Below are positions 58,298 to 64,000 of a DNA stretch of 64,000 nt, in pieces. A model generated the notes under the pieces. The model saw only the letters and a program-made list of their open reading frames with translations. It was not told the DNA's origin and made no database searches. The first letter of the stretch is position 1. Each line of letters opens with the position of its first letter. The translations under genes and the position numbers were made by a program. Source of the stretch: Actomonas sp051209155 (lineage in GTDB: Bacteria > Verrucomicrobiota > Verrucomicrobiia > Opitutales > Opitutaceae); NCBI GenBank assembly GCA_051209155.1, contig JBPJGB010000001.1; one strand, 5' to 3'.

Positions 58298-59710
58298 ATG
58301 TCCGGACTCTTTGGAGCACTCAATGGTGGCGTAAAAGCCCTCGCCGCGCACTCACGCAGCGTGGAGACCGCCGGGCGCAACCTCGCCAACGTCAACAACC
58401 CGAACTACGCGCGCCAACGGGTGGTCTACGGCGACCGCGGCACCGTTCTGACCCCGCTCGGCGCACAGTCGCTCGGCATCGAGGCGAAGCAAGTTGAGCA
58501 GATTCGCGACCGTTTGCTCGACCAACAGGTCGTGCGCGAGATCGCCGTCACCGCCGGCGCCGAAGCCGAGGCCAACGCCTACGCCAAGGGCCAGGCCGCC
58601 CTCGGCCAATCCATCGATCGCACCGGCGACGCCGGCAGTTCCGGCGCCAGTGGCAGCCAGGGCGTGGTTGAATCGGTCACCGACTTCTTCACCGCCTTCG
58701 AAGGTTTCGCTTCGCGCCCGACCGACAACGGCCAACGCCAGACGCTCCTGCAGCGCGCCGCCATCCTGACCGATCGCCTCAACGCCACCGATTCGCGCCT
58801 CGATCAGCTCGAGACGGATCTCACCTCCGCCGCCGCTTCCGACGTCGAGGACGTCAATCGCCTGCTTCAGGCCATCGCCGAACTCAACGGCCAGATCGGT
58901 CGCTTCGAGGTCAACGCGCCCGGCTCCGCCGTCGACCTGCGCGACCAGCGCCAGGCGCGCGTCGAAGAACTCGCCGGCAAGCTCGGTATCGAGACCCGCG
59001 CCAACGCCACCGAGTCCGGCCAGATCGATATCTTCGCCCGCGACGCGCTGGGCAACGAGGTCCAGCTCATCAACCTCGCGACCGTGCCGACACCGGTGGC
59101 CTTTGATGGCACCAACCTCACCGTCGGCACCGACACCATCGATGCGACCAGCGGCAGCATCGCCGGCCACCTGCGGGCCCGCGACGAGGGTCTCACCCGA
59201 CTGCGGACCGATCTCGATGCGCTCGCCGGCCAGCTCGTCACCGCCGTCAACGCCGCCTACAATCCGACCGGCGCCACGGGTGACTTCTTCGTCGCCTCCG
59301 GCACCACCGCCGCGACCATCAGGGTCGACTCGAGCGTGAACGCCGTTTCGCTGAAGGCTTCCGATGGCGGGGCCGCCGGTGACAACACCATTGCCCGCGC
59401 CATCGCCGACCTCGCGTATCAAGCATTTGATACGGGCGCCGGCGACGCGATCAGCGGCACCTTCAATCAGTTTCTCGCCCGCTCCATCTCCGACTTCGGT
59501 GAGGAGGTCGCCGGCTCCGACGCCCGCCTGGGCGATCAGCGCAACATCGAACAACTGGTGCGCGCCCAGCGGGACTCCGTTTCCGGGGTGTCCCTCGATG
59601 AGGAGATGGCCGACCTGCTCAAATTCCAACGTGCCTTCCAGGCTTCGTCCCGCGTGATTTCCGTGGTCGACGAATTGCTCAACACCGTCGTGAACGGCCT
59701 CGGCCGCTAA
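58298..59710 (+). CDS. flgK: Flagellar hook-associated protein 1
   Basis: 470 residues. N-terminal GLFGALNGGVKALAAHSRSV, ETAGRNLANVNNPNYARQRV, VEQIRDRLLDQQVVREIAVT; the INGQ-like IAELNGQIGRFEVNAPGSAV and LRDQRQARVEELAGKLGIET in the middle; and the C-terminal SGVSLDEEMADLLKFQRAFQ and ASSRVISVVDELLNTVVNGL. It forms the first zone of the hook-filament junction. Shorter than enterobacterial FlgK (547) through a reduced outer domain. Confidence 0.94.
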   Translation: MSGLFGALNGGVKALAAHSRSVETAGRNLANVNNPNYARQRVVYGDRGTVLTPLGAQSLGIEAKQVEQIRDRLLDQQVVREIAVTAGAEAEANAYAKGQAALGQSIDRTGDAGSSGASGSQGVVESVTDFFTAFEGFASRPTDNGQRQTLLQRAAILTDRLNATDSRLDQLETDLTSAAASDVEDVNRLLQAIAELNGQIGRFEVNAPGSAVDLRDQRQARVEELAGKLGIETRANATESGQIDIFARDALGNEVQLINLATVPTPVAFDGTNLTVGTDTIDATSGSIAGHLRARDEGLTRLRTDLDALAGQLVTAVNAAYNPTGATGDFFVASGTTAATIRVDSSVNAVSLKASDGGAAGDNTIARAIADLAYQAFDTGAGDAISGTFNQFLARSISDFGEEVAGSDARLGDQRNIEQLVRAQRDSVSGVSLDEEMADLLKFQRAFQASSRVISVVDELLNTVVNGLGR

Positions 59711-59727
59711 ACCCGCTTTTCCCCGCC

Positions 59728-60624
59728 ATGCGAGTTCCCACCTACGCCGCCACCACCACGGTCATCAGCCAGATCGCCGAGCTCAGCTCGAAGCAGACGA
59801 CGCTGCAGGACCAGATTGCCAGCGGCCAGCGGGTCAAACTCCCCGGCGACGATCCCGCCGCGGTCGGGCGCCTGCTCGCGCTCGGCGCGGAGCAACGCCG
59901 CGTGGCCCAGTTTGAACGCAACTCCGACGTCGCGCTTGAACTCACCCAAGCCACCTTTTCGCACCTCAGCTCGCTCAAGGACCTCTCCGTGCGCGCCGGC
60001 GAACTTTCACTCCTCGGCACCGGCACGCTGGGGCAGGAGGCCACCAACGCCTACGCCGCCGAAGTCGATCAACTCATCGAACAGGCCGTGCGCGTCGGCA
60101 ACGGCCGCCTGCGCGACGACTTCATCTTTGCCGGCACGGCCGTGGGCACCGAACCGATCGCCGTCACCCGCGGAGCCGACGGCAAAGTGGCGAGCGTCAC
60201 CTATGCCGGCAACACCAGCAACCGCACCGTCTCGCTCACCGAACAGTCTTCGCTGGAGATCGGTTCCACCGGCGCGACCAACACGGCGATCGCCGATTTC
60301 ATCAACACGCTCGTCACCCTCCGCGATTCGCTCAGCAACGGTGACCGGGCCGGACTCGACACTTCGATCGCCGGTTTGGAAACCGCCGAAGACGCTCTCG
60401 TCGAGGCGATCGGCACGACCGGCGCCGCGCAGATGCGCATTGAGGTGAGCAAAAAACAGCTCGGCACGCGCGATGACGAAATCGAGCGCCTGATCTCCGC
60501 CGAAGCGGATGCCGACCTTCCGAGCACGGTCGTAAAACTTTCCCAGGCCACCACGGCCTATGAAGCGGCGCTCGCTTCCGCGTCGCGAATCCTCAACATG
60601 TCCATCCTCGACTATCTGCGTTAA
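59728..60624 (+). CDS. flgL: Flagellar hook-associated protein 3
   Basis: 298 residues. MRVPTYAATTTVISQIAELS and KQTTLQDQIASGQRVKLPGD at the N-terminus match the flagellin-like helix of FlgL; LKDLSVRAGELSLLGTGTLG, NAYAAEVDQLIEQAVRVGNG, RLRDDFIFAGTAVGTEPI and the C-terminal LSQATTAYEAALASASRILN then MSILDYLR complete it. Forms the second zone of the hook-filament junction. Confidence 0.93.
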   Translation: MRVPTYAATTTVISQIAELSSKQTTLQDQIASGQRVKLPGDDPAAVGRLLALGAEQRRVAQFERNSDVALELTQATFSHLSSLKDLSVRAGELSLLGTGTLGQEATNAYAAEVDQLIEQAVRVGNGRLRDDFIFAGTAVGTEPIAVTRGADGKVASVTYAGNTSNRTVSLTEQSSLEIGSTGATNTAIADFINTLVTLRDSLSNGDRAGLDTSIAGLETAEDALVEAIGTTGAAQMRIEVSKKQLGTRDDEIERLISAEADADLPSTVVKLSQATTAYEAALASASRILNMSILDYLR

Positions 60625-60641
60625 CCGCTGCCCGCCGTCCG

Positions 60642-61070
60642 ATGAAAGTCTCCGCCGAACCCCTCACCACTGCCGGTCCCACCGACGAGTTTCTGCTTCC
60701 GCAGGGCCTGGTGGGCTTCCCCGAATACGATCGCTTCACCGTGATTTTCCAAGAAGAGCAACTGCCCTTCTGCTGGCTGCGCCTGATGGGCGCCGACGAC
60801 GAGCTGCACTTCGTGGTCGTCGAGCCGGGCAATGTGTTGCCCGATTACGAACCCGAGCTCTTCGACGAGGATGCCCTGTATCTCGAGCTCACCGAGCCCT
60901 CCGATGCGATGGTGCTTAACATCGTCACGGTCACTCATGGGGCTCAGGCCACCGCCACCGTCAACCTCACCGGACCGGTCGTGATCAACCGCCGCACCGG
61001 ACGGGCCAAACAAGTGGTTCTTGCGAACCATCAACAATATAGCGCTCGCCATCCCCTGGTCACCGCCTAA
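60642..61070 (+). CDS. fliW: Flagellar assembly factor FliW
   Basis: 142 residues. Family segments: LPQGLVGFPEYDRFTVIFQE, LPFCWLRLMGADDELHFVVV, FDEDALYLELTEPSDAMVLN, IVTVTHGAQATATVNLTGPV and VINRRTGRAKQVVLANHQQY. FliW binds CsrA and flagellin in turn, so that flagellin synthesis follows secretion. The csrA gene follows 18 bases later, the common fliW-csrA pairing. Flagellin itself is not in the window. Confidence 0.94.
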   Translation: MKVSAEPLTTAGPTDEFLLPQGLVGFPEYDRFTVIFQEEQLPFCWLRLMGADDELHFVVVEPGNVLPDYEPELFDEDALYLELTEPSDAMVLNIVTVTHGAQATATVNLTGPVVINRRTGRAKQVVLANHQQYSARHPLVTA

Positions 61071-61088
61071 CTCTCAAAGGAGCCCCCT

Positions 61089-61337
61089 ATGCTCGTTCTC
61101 ACCCGTAGAGTTGGCGAAGCCATCAAGATCGGCGACAACGTCGAAATCCGCATCACCCGCGTCGATGGCGACATCGTGAAAATCGGCATCGATGCCCCGC
61201 GCAACGTGCCCATTTATCGCAAGGAAGTGCTGGCGGACATTGCCAAGACCAACCAATCGGCCGCCGTCAAAGGCACCCGCGGGGGGCCCTTGCCCGCCAT
61301 GCCGGCGCTGCCGCGCATCGCGCCCCGCCAAGGTTGA
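61089..61337 (+). CDS. csrA: Carbon storage / translational regulator CsrA
   Basis: 82 residues: a canonical CsrA core (LVLTRRVGEAIKIGDNVEIR, VDGDIVKIGIDAPRNVPIYR, KEVLADIAKTNQSA) plus about 20 extra Pro/Gly/Arg-rich C-terminal residues. It has a strong SD, AAAGGAG at 61076-61082, 6 bases before the ATG. CsrA binds GGA sites in leaders, for example of flagellin mRNA, and is titrated by FliW. Last gene of the flagellar operon, followed by a terminator. Confidence 0.96.
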   Translation: MLVLTRRVGEAIKIGDNVEIRITRVDGDIVKIGIDAPRNVPIYRKEVLADIAKTNQSAAVKGTRGGPLPAMPALPRIAPRQG

Positions 61338-61349
61338 TGTCCCGCTCTG

Positions 61350-61380
61350 CGATCGCTCGGTTCTCAGCACCGGGCGATCG
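61350..61380 (+). terminator. Rho-independent-like terminator after csrA
   Basis: CGATCGCTCGGT (61350-61361) pairs with ACCGGGCGATCG (61369-61380), 11 Watson-Crick pairs plus one G-U, around a 7-base loop, followed by GTGTTTT. It starts 13 bases after the csrA stop and should close the flagellar operon. Confidence 0.65.
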
Positions 61381-61404
61381 GTGTTTTCGGCGCCGCCTCT
61401 CTAG

Positions 61405-61455
61405 TGGAAAAGGTCCTGCCAACCCGCCCGCCGACGGTTGCGACCACCTTTTCCA
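61405..61455. other. 10-bp inverted repeat downstream of the csrA terminator
   Basis: TGGAAAAGGT (61405-61414) and ACCTTTTCCA (61446-61455) are perfect inverted arms with a 31-base spacer, followed by an A-run. It lies 50 bases before the next small ORF and could be an operator or leader structure for the response-regulator genes. Confidence 0.3.
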
Positions 61456-61504
61456 AAAAAACGCTTAAGATGTTCCCCAGTCATCCGATTGCACGTTCCT
61501 GAGT

Positions 61505-61744
61505 ATGATGTCCACGTCCTCGACCACGGCCACCATCACCCCGTTTCCCGCGCTGACGGGGTCCGACCATCGGGCGTGCATCAATTGCATTTTCTGGCTC
61601 GAGCAAGCCGGGTGTTGCCATTGCGAGGGTGAGCGTTGTTATGACCTGACCGCCGTCGAACGGCGTCGTTTTTGGCGGCCCTTGCCCGCCACGGCTTCCG
61701 CGCCCCCGTGGGCCCAGCGAGCCGCAAATCGAGCCGCTAGTTGA
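61505..61744 (+). CDS. Small cysteine-rich hypothetical protein
   Basis: 79 residues, not recognised. The middle contains RACINCIFWLEQAGCCHCEG then ERCYDLTAVERRRF: a CXXC, a CCXC and a further Cys, a possible metal-binding cluster. The C-terminus is Ala/Pro/Arg-rich. The start may be 61505 or 61508; no SD is visible. It stands between the flagellar terminator and the response regulator, on the same strand. The clustered Cys codons in this low-Cys genome argue for a real gene, but it could be chance. Confidence 0.4.
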   Translation: MMSTSSTTATITPFPALTGSDHRACINCIFWLEQAGCCHCEGERCYDLTAVERRRFWRPLPATASAPPWAQRAANRAAS

Positions 61745-61768
61745 TCCCCCGTCGTCGCCTCCTCCGAC

Positions 61769-62248
61769 ATGTCCAACCCCGATCCATCGAACCCCGCCAC
61801 CGGACTCACGATTTTGATCGTGGACGACGAGAAATCGGTGCGGACGGTGGCGCAACGCATGTCTGAACGGCTGGGTTACCGGCCGGTCGTCGCGGCCGAT
61901 TGCGGTGAAGCGCTGCGCTTGGCGTCCGATCCCGCCACCGCCGTGCAACTCGTCCTGCTCGATGTGCACGTGGGCGAGGAAGACGGCCTGCAGTTGGCGC
62001 GCTCGCTGCGCGAGCTCGTGCCGGCGGCATCGATCATCATCATGGGCGGAGATCTCGATGAGCAGGCCCGTCAGACGCAGGCCAAGACCCCGCGCATGCG
62101 CCTGCTGGCCAAGCCTTTTGCCTTCGCCGATTTGCGTGAAGTTCTGGCGGCGGCGAGCGACGAACTCCGACGCGCGACTTTCGATGACGGCGATACTTGC
62201 CTGCCCGGTCGGGACAGTGCCAACATCGGCGCTTCGAATGGCCGTTAA
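61769..62248 (+). CDS. Single-domain response regulator
   Basis: 159 residues with a receiver domain over about 13-130: LTILIVDDEKSVRTVAQRMS (acidic pocket), phospho-acceptor Asp65 (LVLLDVHVGEEDG) and Lys115 (LLAKPF). The conserved Thr/Ser after beta-4 is replaced (IIIMGGD). There is no DNA-binding or output domain; about 25 extra residues follow. It overlaps the start of the histidine kinase gene by 11 bases and is its likely partner. Confidence 0.88.
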   Translation: MSNPDPSNPATGLTILIVDDEKSVRTVAQRMSERLGYRPVVAADCGEALRLASDPATAVQLVLLDVHVGEEDGLQLARSLRELVPAASIIIMGGDLDEQARQTQAKTPRMRLLAKPFAFADLREVLAAASDELRRATFDDGDTCLPGRDSANIGASNGR

Positions 62249-64000
62249 CCCCGCGATCTTTTCCCCCGAGCAGCTCGACCGATTGGTGGCGGCTGCCAGG
62301 TCCCGGCTGAAATCCAGCATGCCGGATTCGACGGTGCGGCGTATCTTGGAGCAAAGCGGGGAGGTCCCGGTTTCGGTGAGCGACGCCGCCGGCATCATCC
62401 TGCACGCCAATGCGGCCTTGCTCTCGGTCTACCAACTGCCGGCCGCCGAGCTCATCGGACAGAACCAACAGAGCCTGCGCTCCAGTTATCAAAGTCGGGT
62501 GGTCTACGAGCACATGCACGCCGTGCTGGCGCGCGGCGAGGTGTGGTGCGGCGAGCTTTGCAACCGCACGCCGACAGAATCGCTGCGCTGGGTCGAAGCG
62601 TTCATCGCGCCGGTGGAGGAGGGGAGTGAGATCTACCACGTCGCGCTTTACCACGACAACACGGCGGGCCATCGCACCGAGAGTCCGATGCAATTGCACG
62701 ATCTGGTGCTCGAGCAAATGGCGGAGGCCGTGGTGATCGCCGATGCGTCCGATCCGGATCTGCCGATCATCTACGTCAACGAATCCTGGACCCGCATGAC
62801 GGGTTATAGTCTGGATGAAGCGATCGGGCGCAACTCGCGCCTCCTGCAGGGGCACGGGACCGATGAGGCCACCGTCGAAAAGATGCGGGCATGCCTGAGC
62901 GACGGCAGCGTATTCCGCGGCGAGGTGCTCAACTACCGCAAGGATGGCGAACCCTTTTGGAACGACCTCGAAATCCGACCGGTCCGTGGCGATGGTGGCG
63001 TGCTCACCCACTTCGTCGGCACCTGCACCGATGTGACGGAGCGCCGTCACTTTCGCGCGCAAAGTGACTTTGAGGAAAGCGTGCTCAAGAAACTCGCCCG
63101 CGGACAGCGGCTCGACGATGTGCTGCAGGTCATCACGCAAACCCTCGAGAAGCAGTTTCCCGCGCTGCGGACGGGCATCTTCCTGGTCGATCAGGATGAC
63201 CGCACGCTCATCGCGAGATCGGCCCCGAGTCTGCCGAAAGCCTTTTTTGAACTGGCTCACGGTGAGCCCGTCGATTCGCACGGCGTGTTGAGCGCGGCCG
63301 CCGCCGCCACCGGTCAGGCGGTCGTCGAAGCCGACCTCTCGGACCTGCCTGATTCCGACCTCAAACGGCAGGCCAAGGAACTCGGTTTCCGTTCGGCTTG
63401 GGCAACCCCGATCTCGTCGGCGTCCGATTCTCCGATCGGCACCCTCATCGCCTTTTCCAACATCGCGCGGCGGCCCACCGAGGCGGAGCGGAGTTTTTGC
63501 CAAGTGGCGGCCGGGCTGGCCGCGATCGCGATCGAGCGCTGGCTGGACGACGAGTTGCGTGCTCATCTCGAACGCCAGTTGCGCCGGGCTCAAAAGATGG
63601 AGGCCGTCGGCACCCTGGCCGGTGGCATCGCGCACGATTTCAACAACATCCTCACCGGCATCTTCGGCTTCGTGCAGCTGGCCCGCGACGACCTGCCCCC
63701 GGAGCACAGCGCGCACACCTGGCTGGAGGAAGTCATGGCTGCCGCCATGCGCGCCCGCGATGTGGTGCGGCAGATCCTCACCTTCAGTCGCCAGCAGGAG
63801 CAGGAGGTCGCGCCCTGCGACATCGGTGGCGTCACCACCGAGGCCATCAAACTCATCTCGTCGATGCTGCCCTCCACCATCGAGGTGGAAATCAAACCGG
63901 TGCCCCAACATCTGCCGGTCGTGCGGGCCGACCCGGTGCAGGTGCACCAGGCGATGGTCAACCTCTGCACCAATTCCTGGCACGCCATGCCCGAAGGCGC
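62238..64000 (+). CDS. PAS/LOV-like/GAF histidine kinase, 3' end beyond the window
   Basis: 587 codons are open from ATG 62238 to the window end. Order: a first PAS-like domain (about 40-145, VPVSVSDAAGIILHANAALL); a LOV-like PAS (about 158-270) with DPDLPIIYVNESWTRMTGY, GRNSRLLQG, LNYRKDGEPFWNDLEIRPV and FVGTCTDVT; a GAF domain (about 285-435); and a HisKA domain with His466 in LAGGIAHDFNNILTGIFGF, of the class often found in hybrid kinases. The photoactive LOV Cys (GRNCRFLQ) is Ser200 and the signalling Gln position is Cys263. The ATPase N-box (VHQAMVNLCTNSWHAM) begins just before the window ends, so catalytic and possible receiver domains are not seen. No membrane segment. Overlaps the response regulator by 11 bases. 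Confidence 0.88.
   Translation, partial: MAVNPAIFSPEQLDRLVAAARSRLKSSMPDSTVRRILEQSGEVPVSVSDAAGIILHANAALLSVYQLPAAELIGQNQQSLRSSYQSRVVYEHMHAVLARGEVWCGELCNRTPTESLRWVEAFIAPVEEGSEIYHVALYHDNTAGHRTESPMQLHDLVLEQMAEAVVIADASDPDLPIIYVNESWTRMTGYSLDEAIGRNSRLLQGHGTDEATVEKMRACLSDGSVFRGEVLNYRKDGEPFWNDLEIRPVRGDGGVLTHFVGTCTDVTERRHFRAQSDFEESVLKKLARGQRLDDVLQVITQTLEKQFPALRTGIFLVDQDDRTLIARSAPSLPKAFFELAHGEPVDSHGVLSAAAAATGQAVVEADLSDLPDSDLKRQAKELGFRSAWATPISSASDSPIGTLIAFSNIARRPTEAERSFCQVAAGLAAIAIERWLDDELRAHLERQLRRAQKMEAVGTLAGGIAHDFNNILTGIFGFVQLARDDLPPEHSAHTWLEEVMAAAMRARDVVRQILTFSRQQEQEVAPCDIGGVTTEAIKLISSMLPSTIEVEIKPVPQHLPVVRADPVQVHQAMVNLCTNSWHAMPEG

Overview
The window looks like chromosomal core sequence of a GC-rich, Gram-negative (LPS-making), flagellated bacterium. 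The best guess is a member of the Verrucomicrobiota, probably Opitutales/Opitutaceae. This is inferred from an LpxC-FabZ fusion, a MurC-MurB fusion inside a full division/cell-wall (dcw) cluster, meso-DAP-type MurE, System II cytochrome c maturation and the general gene style; no database search was possible. There are no rRNA or tRNA genes, CRISPR arrays, insertion sequences or phage genes that I can see. Coding density is very high and nearly all genes are on the plus strand.

Layout. 1-2.5 kb: 5' end of efp (minus), then lpxC-fabZ and lpxA (lipid A). 2.5-4.3 kb: hisI, a PP2C phosphatase and a DUF971 protein. 4.5-24.3 kb: complete dcw cluster mraZ-(orf)-rsmH-ftsL-ftsI-murE-murF-mraY-murD-LysM protein-ftsW-murG-murC/B-ddl-ftsQ-ftsA-ftsZ, mostly with overlapping or few-base junctions. 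24.3-29.3 kb: obgE, an MshEN-like protein with a PilB/GspE ATPase, a GNAT protein and a LysE exporter. 29.5-36.9 kb: an accessory cluster with an exported FN3-like protein, a sodium:solute symporter, a 39-residue membrane microprotein, an aspartate-carbamoyltransferase-like enzyme that has lost its aspartate-binding residues, an AsnB-type amidotransferase, a carbamoylase/allantoate-amidohydrolase-like enzyme and an isochorismatase-fold cysteine hydrolase. 37-40.6 kb (minus): ccsA, resB and a lipoprotein for cytochrome c maturation. 40.7-43.8 kb: pxpB-pxpC fusion, pxpA and pcp (pyroglutamate release and conversion to glutamate). 43.7-46.3 kb (minus): an S26-like protein, lgt and a CNNM/CBS protein. 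46.6-51.4 kb: a porin-cytochrome electron conduit (multihaem MtrA/MtoA-like, MtrB/MtoB-like barrel, monohaem cytochrome, NapC/NirT-type heptahaem cytochrome). 51.5-53 kb: gcvT and gcvH. 53.2-61.3 kb: flagellar operon flgF-flgG-flgA-flgH-flgI-flgJ-flgN-flgK-flgL-fliW-csrA behind a candidate sigma-54 promoter, closed by a terminator. 61.5-64 kb: a small Cys-rich ORF, a response regulator and a PAS/LOV-like/GAF histidine kinase that runs off the window.

The two most interesting systems are the carbamoyl/amide cluster at 29.5-36.9 kb, which contains a transcarbamoylase of unknown acceptor, and the Mto/Mtr-like conduit at 46.6-51.4 kb, whose gene content matches the Fe(II)-oxidation (MtoABCD) or extracellular-electron-transfer layout. 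Smaller oddities are a tubulin-type T7 loop substitution in FtsZ, a LOV-like sensor without its photoactive cysteine, an EF-P whose modification-loop tip is Asn, and several extragenic inverted repeats.
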